A stretch of DNA of 64,000 nucleotides from Pseudomonas frederiksbergensis (lineage in GTDB: Bacteria > Pseudomonadota > Gammaproteobacteria > Pseudomonadales > Pseudomonadaceae): contig NZ_MOBR01000019.1 in the NCBI RefSeq assembly GCF_003732705.1, forward strand, positions 175,490 through 239,489. The letters run 5' to 3'. Shown in pieces: positions 24,278-33,114 of this stretch. The translations under genes were made by a program, and so were the position numbers. Position 1 is the first letter of the stretch, and every line of letters begins with the position of its first letter. A model generated the notes under the pieces. The model was not told the origin of the DNA, made no database searches, and saw only the letters and a program-made list of their open reading frames with translations.

Positions 24278-25306
24278 ATGCAATCCCTGGGCTTCACCTC
24301 GGTTCCTCCGCTGCTCAAATACGTGCGCCATGCCGAACAACTGGGTATGGCCATCGAGCCGGCGTTGGCAGCGGCCGGGTTGCAGGCGCAGCAGTTGAGC
24401 GACAACAGCCTGCGATTGCCGGGCGAAGCCCATGAACGATTGCTCGATTATTTCTGCGAGCATTCGGGCGATCCGTTGTTCGGCCTCAACGCCGCACGTT
24501 TTGTGTTGCCCAACTCCTGGAGCGTGCTGGATTACATCACCATGAACTGCGCGACCCTGGGCGATGCGATGAGCCGCATCATGCCGTTCGAAAAACTGGT
24601 CGGCGACATGGGCGTCAGTCGCGCCGAGGTGCGGGACGCTCACGTGCACCTGATCTGGACCTGCCGTCATCAACGGCCGCGCATACGCCGGCACCTGGTG
24701 GAAAACGTGCTCGGTTCCTGGTTGCAATACGCGCGCTGGATCGCCGATACCCAACTTTCACCGGCCGCCGTCTGGCTCGAACATGCACGACCGGCCGACA
24801 CCACGCAGGCGCAGTACGAACAGTTTTTCGACTGCCCGGTACTGTTCGACCAGCCCTATTCAGCACTGATTGTGCCGTTGCCGTATTTGCAGTTGCCCTT
24901 GCGCCAGGCTGATCCGCAATTGCTGCGCACCCTGGAAGAACACGCCCTGGGACTCATGGCCACGTTGGAGGACGCGTCACTGGAGCAGCGGGTCAAAAGC
25001 ATCCTGCGCCAGTTGCTCAAGGAAGGGTTACCGCGCAAAGAGCAGGTGGCCGAGCAATGCGCCGTGTCGGTGCGCACGCTGCAACGCCAGTTGCATCAGG
25101 CTGGTACTTCGTACCAGCAGATCCTTGATGACCTGCGCCAGGAACTGGCCGAGCATTACTTGCTCAACAGCACCTTGCCGATTCAGGACATCGCCCAGTA
25201 CCTGGGTTTCACCGAGCCTCGCTCATTTCACCGTACGTTCAAAAGCCGCCGCGGGATGCCGCCCGGCGAGTTTCGCCAGGCCCACCGCGCGCCTGACAAA
25301 GGCTGA
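24278..25306 (+). CDS. AraC-family transcriptional regulator with PF12625-type sensor domain
   Basis: 342 aa. The N-terminal 230 residues match the 'arabinose-binding domain of AraC' type seen in OruR/ArgR-like regulators: VPPLLKYVRHAEQLGM, LRLPGEAHERLLDYF, LFGLNAARFVLPNSW. The C-terminal double helix-turn-helix reads VAEQCAVSVRTLQRQLHQAG and IQDIAQYLGFTEPRSFHRTFKSRRGMPPGEFR. AAGGA lies shortly before the ATG. The ligand and targets are unknown; no divergent catabolic operon is adjacent, only the convergent VOC gene. Confidence 0.9.
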   Translation: MQSLGFTSVPPLLKYVRHAEQLGMAIEPALAAAGLQAQQLSDNSLRLPGEAHERLLDYFCEHSGDPLFGLNAARFVLPNSWSVLDYITMNCATLGDAMSRIMPFEKLVGDMGVSRAEVRDAHVHLIWTCRHQRPRIRRHLVENVLGSWLQYARWIADTQLSPAAVWLEHARPADTTQAQYEQFFDCPVLFDQPYSALIVPLPYLQLPLRQADPQLLRTLEEHALGLMATLEDASLEQRVKSILRQLLKEGLPRKEQVAEQCAVSVRTLQRQLHQAGTSYQQILDDLRQELAEHYLLNSTLPIQDIAQYLGFTEPRSFHRTFKSRRGMPPGEFRQAHRAPDKG

Positions 25307-25309
25307 AAC

Positions 25310-25678
25310 TCAAACACAAATCGCATTGGTAAACACCAGCCGATTGCCGAACGGATCGGTCACGGTCAGGTCCTGGCTGCCCCATGGTGTGGCCTGGATT
25401 TGAGGTTTGGCGTAGGTGTAGTCCTTGGCGCTCAGTTGCTGCTGGAAGGCTTCCAGTTCATCGGTTTCGATGCGCAATGCCGAACCCGGTGTGGCATCGC
25501 CGTGGTGTTCAGACAGGTGCAACACGCATTCGCCCCGGGAGATTTGCAGGTACAACGGGAAGTTGGCTTCGAAACGGTGCTGCCAGTCGATCTTGAACCC
25601 CAGGAAGTCGACGTAGAACGCCACTGCCTTGGCTTCGTCGAAGATCCGCAGGATCGGAGTGGTTTTGCCGAAGCTCAT
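25310..25678 (-). CDS. VOC/glyoxalase superfamily protein, bleomycin-resistance-like
   Basis: 122 aa. Two beta-alpha-beta-beta-beta modules are readable: TTPILRIFDEAKAVAFYVDFLGFKIDW with YLQISRGECVLHLSEH, and ALRIETDELEAFQQQL with WGSQDLTVTDPFGNRLVF. This is the fold of glyoxalase and bleomycin-binding proteins. It ends four bases from the convergent AraC gene. Drug binding is annotated for many relatives but cannot be concluded from sequence. Confidence 0.88.
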   Translation of the reverse strand: MSFGKTTPILRIFDEAKAVAFYVDFLGFKIDWQHRFEANFPLYLQISRGECVLHLSEHHGDATPGSALRIETDELEAFQQQLSAKDYTYAKPQIQATPWGSQDLTVTDPFGNRLVFTNAICV

Positions 25679-25782
25679 GAGGTTGCTCCCTGATAGGAAA
25701 AGCCCAGTGTAGCCGGGCTGGATGTCAGCACTTCGGCTTGGCGCGAGGATTCTTTAATTGCACATCGCCATCATGAGACATG

Positions 25783-25832
25783 GATCAAAAGATCGCCCTG
25801 TAGGAGTTGCCGAAGGCTGCGATCTTTTGATC
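25783..25832. repeat. Palindromic repeat abutting the D-aminoacylase stop
   Basis: GATCAAAAGATCGC and GCGATCTTTTGATC are perfect 14-bp inverted arms around TGTAGGAGTTGCCGAAGG-type Pseudomonas repeat sequence. It begins one base past the stop of the minus-strand operon, so its hairpin may also protect or end that transcript. Confidence 0.75.
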
Positions 25833-27287
25833 TTAAAACCCCAAGCGCAAATCCCCTTCCCGCGCCAGAAACCGCCCTTCCCTTTTGCCGTTCGCCTGGC
25901 CTTCGCTGTAACTCAACACACCATTAACCCACACCCCATCAATCCCTTCCGCCGCCCGCTGCGGGTCATGGAAATCCGCCACGTCACGAACGGTCAGCGG
26001 ATCAAACAACACCAGATCCGCCCAATACCCTTCACGAATCTCGCCCCGCTCCTTCAAGCCGAAGCGCGCCGCCGACAACCCGGTCATCTTGTGTACAGCG
26101 GTGTGCAGCGGAAAAAGCCCCACATCACGGCTGAAATGGCCGAGCACCCGGGGGAATGCGCCCCACAGGCGAGGGTGCGGAAACGGGTCTTCCGGCAAAC
26201 CGTCGGAGCCGACCATCGACAATGGGTGCGCGAGAATCCGCCGCACATCTGCCTCGTCCATGCCGTAATACACCGCGCCCGCCGGTTGCAGGCGCCGCGC
26301 GGCGTCGAGTAGAGGCACGTCCCACTCGGCGGCGATATCGATCAGATCGCGGCCGCCCGATTCAGGATGCGGCGTGGACCAGGTGATCGTGATGCGATGG
26401 GCATCGGTGACTTGCTTGAGGTCCAGGGTCGAAGAACTGGCCGCGTAGGGATAACAATCGCAGCCCACCGGGTGGGTTTTCGCCGCTTGTTCAAGGGACG
26501 CCAGCAGTTGCGGACTGCGCCCCCAATTGGCCACGCCGGCACACTTGAGGTGGGAAACGATCACCGGGGATTTGGCATGACGGCCGATCTGGAATGCTTC
26601 GTCCATGGCCTCCAGCACCGGTTCGAACTCACTGCGCAAATGGGTGGTGTAGACCGCCCCGAACGCCGTCAGCTCCTCGGTCAATTGCATGACTTCATCG
26701 GTAGACGCCGAGAACGCGCTCGCATACGCCAGGCCTGTGGATAACCCCAGCGCGCCCGCCTCAAGACTTTCGCGCAGTTGCTCGCGCATCGCGGCGATTT
26801 CATCGGCGGTGGCGGTGCGAAACAGGTCGTCGAGGTGGTTGCTGCGCAGGGCGGTGTGACCAACCAGCGCCGCCACGTTCAGCGTGGTATGCGCCGCTTC
26901 GACCGCCGCACGGTAATCGCTGAACGTCGGATAAACAAACGCTGCACGCGGGCCGAGCAGGTTCATCGGGTCCGGCGGGTCGCCGCGCAAACTGACCGGC
27001 GAGGCGCTGATCCCGCAGTTACCGACGATCACCGTGGTCACGCCCTGGCTGAGCTTGGGCAGCATCTGCGGCTGGCGAATCACCACCGTGTCGTCGTGGG
27101 TGTGCACGTCGACAAAACCCGGCGCCAGCACTCGGCCAGCGGCGTCGATTTCTTCCGTGGCGCGGGCGTCGTGCAAGTCGCCGATGCGCGCGATGCGGCC
27201 CTCCAGTATCGCCACGTCAGCGGGATAACCGGGGCGGTTGCTGCCGTCGATGATGAGGGCATTGCGGATCAGCGTGTCGTACAACAT
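25833..27287 (-). CDS. D-aminoacylase (N-acyl-D-amino-acid deacylase)
   Basis: 484 aa. Amidohydrolase fold with metal motif GFVDVHTHDD (about 59-68), GNCGISASPVS, VGHTALR, YTTHLRSE, IVSHLKCAG, and the family's C-terminal HPLSMVGSDGLPEDPFPHPRLWGAFPRVLGHF. The enzyme releases free D-amino acids from N-acyl derivatives. It is cytoplasmic, of usual length, and starts 16 bases after the YdcF-like stop with GGGAGA before the ATG, so it is probably the last gene of the carbamoyltransferase operon. That context hints that the operon handles an N-acylated or D-amino-acid-containing compound; this is inference. Confidence 0.9.
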   Translation of the reverse strand: MLYDTLIRNALIIDGSNRPGYPADVAILEGRIARIGDLHDARATEEIDAAGRVLAPGFVDVHTHDDTVVIRQPQMLPKLSQGVTTVIVGNCGISASPVSLRGDPPDPMNLLGPRAAFVYPTFSDYRAAVEAAHTTLNVAALVGHTALRSNHLDDLFRTATADEIAAMREQLRESLEAGALGLSTGLAYASAFSASTDEVMQLTEELTAFGAVYTTHLRSEFEPVLEAMDEAFQIGRHAKSPVIVSHLKCAGVANWGRSPQLLASLEQAAKTHPVGCDCYPYAASSSTLDLKQVTDAHRITITWSTPHPESGGRDLIDIAAEWDVPLLDAARRLQPAGAVYYGMDEADVRRILAHPLSMVGSDGLPEDPFPHPRLWGAFPRVLGHFSRDVGLFPLHTAVHKMTGLSAARFGLKERGEIREGYWADLVLFDPLTVRDVADFHDPQRAAEGIDGVWVNGVLSYSEGQANGKREGRFLAREGDLRLGF

Positions 27288-27302
27288 GTCAGTCTCCCTG
27301 CG

Positions 27303-27941
27303 TCAGCTCCTGCCCTTGATCAAATGGTGGTCGAAGCCTTGTTCCACCAGATAACGCCAGGCCACTTGGACATCTTCGGGAATCACCTGTTGGGCCTGGA
27401 AGCCCAACGAAGGGTAAACCATGATGCGGTGCACATCCCCGACCATTTCGTCGATCAGCCCCAAAACCCCGATCAGGTTGCTGACCTCGCCTGGAAAACC
27501 GAACGACGGCGCATCCACATGAGCCTCAAGTTCCGGCCACTGAATGGGCAGGGTCAGGGCCACGCGTCGAATCGAATTCGGTTTGGTCAGGAACGTCGCG
27601 CGGCGCACGTGCGGGAACAACGCCTTGGCAAACGCGATGTTCTCGGCGAAGTTGGTGGCGCGAGACTCCAGGGTGAATTGATCCGCCGTCACCCCCAGCG
27701 CCAGGGCCCGTTGCGCAAAAATATCGGCTTCGGTTCTTTCCCACAAATGCTTCGTCCAGTTTCCGGTATTGCCGGTAAACAACAGATGCGGGGCGACGCC
27801 CTTTTTCAGCAGCTCGCAGGCGTAATCGCAAACCCGCAGATCGTAAGACCCACAGACCACGATCAGCTCGCAAGCGCTGTGTTTTCGCCCCGCGCCGAGG
27901 AAGTCCCACAAAACCGTGGCGTATTGCAGTGTCGGCGTCAT
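27303..27941 (-). CDS. YdcF-like DUF218 protein
   Basis: 212 aa. DUF218 features: a first strand LIVVCGSYDLRV, then HLLFTGNTGNW, EADIFAQRALALGV, and the hallmark TLESRATNFAENIAFAKAL followed by RATFLTKPNSIRRVALTL. Such proteins are linked to envelope or vancomycin-resistance-type functions and one binds S-adenosylmethionine, but no reaction is established. It overlaps the HAD gene stop by four bases (ATGA), so it belongs to the operon. No membrane helix is present, unlike SanA-type DUF218 proteins, which points to a cytoplasmic role. Confidence 0.85.
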   Translation of the reverse strand: MTPTLQYATVLWDFLGAGRKHSACELIVVCGSYDLRVCDYACELLKKGVAPHLLFTGNTGNWTKHLWERTEADIFAQRALALGVTADQFTLESRATNFAENIAFAKALFPHVRRATFLTKPNSIRRVALTLPIQWPELEAHVDAPSFGFPGEVSNLIGVLGLIDEMVGDVHRIMVYPSLGFQAQQVIPEDVQVAWRYLVEQGFDHHLIKGRS

Positions 27942-28648
27942 GAGCGTGCGAACCTCTGAGCAACCCGCCCGCTGATGAACAGACCGCCGTCCGCATAGGC
28001 GTGTGCCCCCAACTCGGTCAACGAGACCGGAAGCACCGTGAAATCCTCATGCATCTGCTCTGCGCCGTGAGCGGTCAACGTTTGATCGTCGCCGATGCCG
28101 ATGCACAGCGCACCGCTGCTGACGGCCGCCCGTACGCCGCTGACCGAGTCCTCGAACACCAGGCATTCATCGCTCTGACGTTCCAATTGTGCCGCCGCCA
28201 GGCGATAGGCGTCGGGCGCCGGTTTGCCACGGCGTACGTCATCCCGACAAATAATGCTGTCGAAAGCCGTAGTCAGGTCGTGTTGCTGCAAGACGTTATC
28301 GACACGCGCTCGCCAACTGCTGGTGACCAAGGCCAGGGGCACCGCGCACGCCTTCAACTGGGCGATAAACGTAGCGACACCCGGCACCAGCGCACAGGTC
28401 GAGACCTGCTCGATGGCATCGACTTCCTTTTTGATCATCAGGCGTTTCTGTTCGTCAAACTGACCAAACAGGGCCTGCAAGGTATGGCCGCCGGGGCGAC
28501 CGTGAATATGGTCGTCGATAAACGCCTGGTTGACGGCCACACCGTGGTGCCGCGCGACAGTGGTCCAGGCGAATTCGATGACCTCGCGAGACTGGATAAG
28601 GACGCCATCCATATCAAAGCAGACGGCTGTAAACGTTCGTTGTGTCAT
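27938..28648 (-). CDS. HAD-superfamily phosphatase, beta-phosphoglucomutase-like
   Basis: 236 aa from the ATG at 28646-28648 (MTQRTFTAVCFDMDG); the frame is open ten codons further. HAD motifs in order: I CFDMDGVLIQS with two catalytic Asp, II LALVTSSW, III the Lys in DVRRGKPAPDAYRLA, IV CLVFEDSVSGVRAA. The alpha-helical cap between motifs I and II is the small-molecule type. It hydrolyses or moves phosphate on a small substrate such as a sugar phosphate. It overlaps the MFS gene end by 35 bases and the YdcF gene start by four. Confidence 0.9.
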   Translation of the reverse strand: MTQRTFTAVCFDMDGVLIQSREVIEFAWTTVARHHGVAVNQAFIDDHIHGRPGGHTLQALFGQFDEQKRLMIKKEVDAIEQVSTCALVPGVATFIAQLKACAVPLALVTSSWRARVDNVLQQHDLTTAFDSIICRDDVRRGKPAPDAYRLAAAQLERQSDECLVFEDSVSGVRAAVSSGALCIGIGDDQTLTAHGAEQMHEDFTVLPVSLTELGAHAYADGGLFISGRVAQRFARS

Positions 28649-29789
28649 GAGTTGAGCTTCGCATCCTCTGATGAGCAATAAACGCCAGCACTGTGCCGAT
28701 CAAGGCAAACAGCGCCATCACGTAGTAGGACCACTGCGGCCGCGTTTCGTACAGATACCCGGCAAAAGGCGTGGCCAGGCCCATGGGCAGCGCAACGGCG
28801 AGTGAGTAGTAAACGCCCTGGGTAAAGACCTGGATATCCTGCGGCGCATGGTCGCGAATAAACCGCATGATCGCCGAGTGATACGCGGCAAAACTCAGGG
28901 CATGCAGGCACTGCCCCAGCAAAATCACCGACACCGCATCACTGTTGGAAAACAACGCCCAGCGCAGCGCCGCACAGACACTGGAAAACATCACGATGGA
29001 CAGGGGCGAACACCACGACAGGACTTTATTGGAGAGCGCGAAATAAGTGATTTCGGCCATTACCGCCACGGACCAGAACGCCCCAATGGAGGCTGAAGAG
29101 TAGCCTTTCACACCCCAGCCAATGGAAGCGGTGGAAAAGTACAAGGTGTGGCTCAGTTGAATAAAACTGGCCGCAGCAATCGCGATCAACAGACTTTTGT
29201 GCGCGAACAGTGCTTTCCAGTCCGGTCGTTTAATCGTGCGGCTGATCGGCGCCAGATGCGCTTTGGACACTTGGCGTTTCAATCGCAGACACGCCAGTGC
29301 AGTGAACAACATGCTCGCCGCAATCACGATCGGCACCCAGGATTGGCTGTAGTGCGCGAACAACAAACCGCCGAGGGTCGAGGTCAGGATAAACGCCGAA
29401 GAGCCCACCGCCCGGACCCAGCCATAGTTCTGCAGCGCTTGTTTGTCACGCTTGAGCAAATAGGACTCGGACAACGGCAGCACCACCATCCACAGCCCGC
29501 CAAACAGAATGCTCAGGCACACAAAAATCCATAAGTGCGCCGGCATAAAATAAAACAACAACGTACAGAACGCCGCCGAAAAGCCGAGGAAAGCAGCGAG
29601 GCGCAGTTGGTCCACGCGCCAGTCCGCCACATAAGTGATAAACACCCCGGTAAACACTTGAGGCCAGTAAGCGGCCGCAATCAACAGGCCTATCTGGCTG
29701 GCACTGAAACCTAAGGAATCCAGCCAGGTCGGCCAGAACGGATAGATGATTCCTTCTGCTGCAAAGAACCCGAAAAAAATTAAATACAT
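28614..29789 (-). CDS. MFS transporter, HcaT/MFS_1-like
   Basis: 391 aa, twelve hydrophobic helices. The N-terminus (IFFGFFAAEGIIYPFWPTWLDSLGFSASQIGLL) fits the MFS_1-like group that includes the phenylpropionate transporter HcaT and nucleoside carriers. The first helix begins at once, and the upstream frame is closed by an in-frame TAG, so this ATG is the earliest start although its ribosome site is weak. It lies 63 bases after the carbamoyltransferase gene. It could export the operon's product or import its substrate; the sequence does not decide. Confidence 0.88.
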   Translation of the reverse strand: MYLIFFGFFAAEGIIYPFWPTWLDSLGFSASQIGLLIAAAYWPQVFTGVFITYVADWRVDQLRLAAFLGFSAAFCTLLFYFMPAHLWIFVCLSILFGGLWMVVLPLSESYLLKRDKQALQNYGWVRAVGSSAFILTSTLGGLLFAHYSQSWVPIVIAASMLFTALACLRLKRQVSKAHLAPISRTIKRPDWKALFAHKSLLIAIAAASFIQLSHTLYFSTASIGWGVKGYSSASIGAFWSVAVMAEITYFALSNKVLSWCSPLSIVMFSSVCAALRWALFSNSDAVSVILLGQCLHALSFAAYHSAIMRFIRDHAPQDIQVFTQGVYYSLAVALPMGLATPFAGYLYETRPQWSYYVMALFALIGTVLAFIAHQRMRSSTHDTTNVYSRLL

Positions 29790-29852
29790 TGACTAACCAT
29801 ACGCTCGAAACTCCCATCAGGGCTCCACTGGAGCCCTGAAAACATCCATCCA

Positions 29853-31574
29853 TTACTCGAAGCGTTGTTGGGTGAAACTGTTTTTGCCTTTGCGCCAGAC
29901 GATCAGCGACTCGCTCATCACCACCAGATCGACCATACCTTCTTTCAACGCATCCAGTGCATCCTGGGAAGAACACACGATCGGCTCTTCATGCCGGTTG
30001 AACGAGGTGTTGATCAACGCTGCCTGACCGGTCTTGTCGTACCAGGCATTCAACAAACGGTGCATGAACGGGTCGCCCTCGGGGCGGATGACCTGTGGTC
30101 GCGCCGTACCATCGATGTGCACCACCGCCGGGCTGGCCTCGCTGAACTGCGGATGACAATCGTAGGTCATGGTCATGGTGTCCGCCGCCACCTGATCCGC
30201 TTCCCAACCCACGTAACACGCCGGTGCCTGCTCTATGGCGGTGACCGGGCCGAAGGGCATGAACTCGGTGCGGTGCATGCGCTTGTTGAGCCAATCGTTC
30301 ACCTCGGCGTCCTGGGCGTGATAGACGATGCTGCGGTTGCACAGCGAACGCGGGCCGAATTCCATCTTGCCCTTGAACATGCCCAACACCTGATTCTGCG
30401 TCAGTGCATCGGTGAGGACCTCGATGATGTTCGATGGCGTGTGATAACCGAGTTCAGGGTAGTCGCGAATGATCAGGTTGATGTTCTGCGACACACTGCG
30501 CGCCTGCGGCCCGAGGGTCATTGCCGGGTTTTTGAAACGGGTGCCGTTTTTCAGGTAGGCCGCCCCAACTGCGGCGGCCAGCGCCAGACCGCCATCGCCC
30601 ATGCAGGGCAGCACATAGACGTTTTTCACCCCTGGAATCTCGCGCAGACGCTGATTGAGTTTCACGTTGCCGAACACACCACCGGCCAGGCACAGGTTGG
30701 TGCTGCCCCGTTGCGCCAAGTGATGCGTAACCGTCGCTACCAGCAGGTCTTCGGTATGGCGTTGTACGGCGGCGGCGATGTCTTCCGGGGTTTCCCGGGC
30801 AAACAGGGTTTCCAGCGGTTCGCTGTAGTGGTTGTAGGACGGCAGGAACATGTCGCCGCAGCAGGCCTTGATGCGCCCGTTTTCAAAACGGATCATCTGC
30901 TGCATGACCCCCAGCAACTTTTGCGGATCGCCAAACGCGGCCAGGCCTGTGACCTTGCCTTCATGCCGGTTGGGTTTGTAGCCCAGCAAGTGGGTAATCC
31001 GGCCGTAGAAATAACCCAGGCTGTCGATGCTGGTTTCGCGCTGCAGCACGGTGGTTTCGGTCGGGCTGTACCAGGTCACGGTCAGGGACTGAAAATCGCC
31101 GCGCCCGTCACACGTGAGCGTCAACGCTTCGTCAAACGGTGAACAGACATACGCACCGAGGGCATGACATTCATGGTGATCAATGTAATAAGCCTTGCCG
31201 GCCAAACCATTGGCCGATATGTATTCGTCAAACTCGGCGCGTTTCTCTTTATCGTTTCTTACTTCATCGGTTACACGTTGACGAAACTGTGCAAGCCCTT
31301 GGGGGTTATTCCTGACCTCTTCAACGATGCGATCAAAATACAACTCAAGGTGTTTATCGGCACTGAAACCGGCGTTCCATCCATAGGCCAAATAATCGAC
31401 ATCTTCCAGCGATATACCCGCTTGGCTCAACACAAACTCAATGGACTTTTCGGGCCAGATCTTATGATCTTTTATGCGAGTAAAACGCTCTTCACTGACC
31501 GCCGAAAGAATCTGACCATCACGTACCAGGCAGGCACCCGACAAATCATTGTTAGTAATGCCTAAAATGATCAT
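29853..31574 (-). CDS. NodU/CmcH-family carbamoyltransferase, first gene of operon
   Basis: 573 aa; AAGGAG lies seven bases before the ATG. N-terminal ASKHA-type domain: ILGITNNDLSGACLVRDGQI, VSEERFTRIKDH, the YIDHHECHALGAYVCSPF metal-binding histidines, and TCDGRGDFQS. The C-terminal carbamoyltransferase domain has LAGGVFGNVKLNQRL, GDGGLALAAAVGA, then GKMEFGPRSLCNRSIV and KRMHRTEFMPFGP. The family moves a carbamoyl group from carbamoyl phosphate to a hydroxyl of sugars, antibiotics or Nod factors. It heads a five-gene unit with no sugar- or peptide-assembly genes beside it, so the acceptor is probably a small metabolite. Product unknown. Confidence 0.9.
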   Translation of the reverse strand: MIILGITNNDLSGACLVRDGQILSAVSEERFTRIKDHKIWPEKSIEFVLSQAGISLEDVDYLAYGWNAGFSADKHLELYFDRIVEEVRNNPQGLAQFRQRVTDEVRNDKEKRAEFDEYISANGLAGKAYYIDHHECHALGAYVCSPFDEALTLTCDGRGDFQSLTVTWYSPTETTVLQRETSIDSLGYFYGRITHLLGYKPNRHEGKVTGLAAFGDPQKLLGVMQQMIRFENGRIKACCGDMFLPSYNHYSEPLETLFARETPEDIAAAVQRHTEDLLVATVTHHLAQRGSTNLCLAGGVFGNVKLNQRLREIPGVKNVYVLPCMGDGGLALAAAVGAAYLKNGTRFKNPAMTLGPQARSVSQNINLIIRDYPELGYHTPSNIIEVLTDALTQNQVLGMFKGKMEFGPRSLCNRSIVYHAQDAEVNDWLNKRMHRTEFMPFGPVTAIEQAPACYVGWEADQVAADTMTMTYDCHPQFSEASPAVVHIDGTARPQVIRPEGDPFMHRLLNAWYDKTGQAALINTSFNRHEEPIVCSSQDALDALKEGMVDLVVMSESLIVWRKGKNSFTQQRFE

Positions 31575-32035
31575 AACTACTCCTTGTTCTTGCCAATGTT
31601 AGTGATAACTGTGCCCACACTCGATGAGCGCGACGCTCTAGCCTGGGTGTATGGACGGATTCGCGGCATCAAGGGCCGAACGTCACAAAGATTGAGGAGG
31701 CGAAGTCATTTGATTCGCCCGGGATATGCCTTTACGAGAAAGCATCAAGAGTGTGTATCGCCATCGCAAAGTCCTTTTGCAAAAAAAGTCCACAAGCATT
31801 TTCCTGCTTCCCCGGCCTCATGCCGGGTCAACAAGTGGGTGACGGACACTTCAAAGGTCTGCCATCAGGGCTGCCCATGTTTGTCCGGGTCAAAGACTAG
31901 TAGGAAATTTCCGAACAACCTCATACAGCTTCAACTAAAAATTAAATATCGCCCCATGCAAAAATTAAATAACCCGTTAACGCCCCCTGTTTATAGGGAC
32001 TTGGGCGCCAAAATAATAATCACTTTGTCAGCCAC
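31575..32035. other. Long leader upstream of the carbamoyltransferase operon
   Basis: About 460 bases without a supported gene. The half nearest the operon is of mixed composition; 31900-32035 is A/T-rich. The plus-strand frame at 31584-32087 has no ribosome site or recognisable product. I see no clear dyad or riboswitch, but the length allows an untranslated leader. Confidence 0.5.
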
Positions 32036-32077
32036 AAAAAAAAGCCCGCCGACGAGCATATTGCTCATCGGCGGGCC
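32036..32077 (-). terminator. Intrinsic terminator of the epimerase-like gene
   Basis: On the minus strand GCCCGCCGATGAGCA, loop ATA, TGCTCGTCGGCGGGC, then eight T. One mismatch in the stem. Lies 41 bases past the stop at 32118. Confidence 0.92.
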
Positions 32078-32117
32078 ATGTTTCTGAAACTTATAAAAGA
32101 ATCAGCGGGCGTTCACC

Positions 32118-33011
32118 TCACACCATTTCGTGCAGGATCCACTCGGTCACTGAAGTACGCTTTGGCGCCCAACCCAGCAGTTCACGGGCGTGTTTGCCGC
32201 GAACCCGGCTGTTGGAGCCCAAACCATAGTTGGCCATTTCATAACCCCACTCGGCTTCCGCGTCTTTGAGCGGCCAGTCTTGCGGCTCGCCGAGGTTCAG
32301 GGCTTTCGCCATGGCGGTGGTCATGTCGATAAACGACGATTCACCACTTTCGACGAAGTAGAACGTACCCGGTACATTTTTGGTCAGCGCCAGCAGGTAC
32401 AGAGCCACCACGTCTTCGATGTGCACGTTGGACCAGATGTTCTGGCCCGTGCCGACGTGACGCACCACACCGCTTTTGCGTGCCTGTTTCAACAGGCGCG
32501 GCAACTGCACGCTGTCGCGTTTGACGCCGAGGCTGTTGCCGTAGATCAAGGTGTTACAGATGACAGCCGAATTCACCCCGTCCTTCGCCGCAGCGAGGAT
32601 CAGGTTGTCGATGGCCACGCGGGCAGCCTTGTCGACGGTGGGCTCCGGCAGGTTGTCCTCAAGGTAGATGACGTCGCTGGATTTGCCGCCCGAGGCATCG
32701 CCAACAATGCTCGAACCGCTGGTGTGCAGGAACACTTTATTGGAGCCGCGAAGCGCATTGAGCAAGGCTTCCACTGCGGCGCGATGGTCGCTGCTGGCGG
32801 CGTTGATCACAGCGTCGGCGGCGCGGGCCTGGTCGGCCAGCAGAGCGCTGTCATCCAGGGTGCCGATCACTGGCGTGATGCCCAGCGCGGTCAGTTCATT
32901 GGCCTGTTCGGCGCTGCGCACCAGACCGGTGACTTTATGCCCGGCCTGGACCAGGCCCGTGGCGATGGAGCCGCCGATAAAACCGGCGGCGCCGGTAACG
33001 AATACGTTCAT
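32118..33011 (-). CDS. NAD-dependent epimerase/dehydratase family (extended SDR) protein
   Basis: 297 aa from the ATG at 33009-33011; the longer open frame upstream lacks homology. The Rossmann motif is VFVTGAAGFIGGSIATGL. The usual YxxxK is not in the standard place; the region after the Ser-rich strand HTSGSSIVGDASGG reads AVICNTLIYGNSLG, so the catalytic Tyr may be atypical. ENIWSNVHIEDVVALYLLAL-like sequence is the substrate-side motif common to the 'NAD-dependent epimerase' group annotated in Pseudomonas. It lies 103 bases downstream of a same-strand LysR gene that may regulate it. Confidence 0.82.
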   Translation of the reverse strand: MNVFVTGAAGFIGGSIATGLVQAGHKVTGLVRSAEQANELTALGITPVIGTLDDSALLADQARAADAVINAASSDHRAAVEALLNALRGSNKVFLHTSGSSIVGDASGGKSSDVIYLEDNLPEPTVDKAARVAIDNLILAAAKDGVNSAVICNTLIYGNSLGVKRDSVQLPRLLKQARKSGVVRHVGTGQNIWSNVHIEDVVALYLLALTKNVPGTFYFVESGESSFIDMTTAMAKALNLGEPQDWPLKDAEAEWGYEMANYGLGSNSRVRGKHARELLGWAPKRTSVTEWILHEMV

Positions 33012-33114
33012 GGAGAAACTACCTGCGTGAATAAGTGATGCAACGAGTATCAACGACCGATCCCTGTCGAAAAATCCCCGGTAGCCCAATTCACTCTTGC
33101 GCAGGGATCACGAA

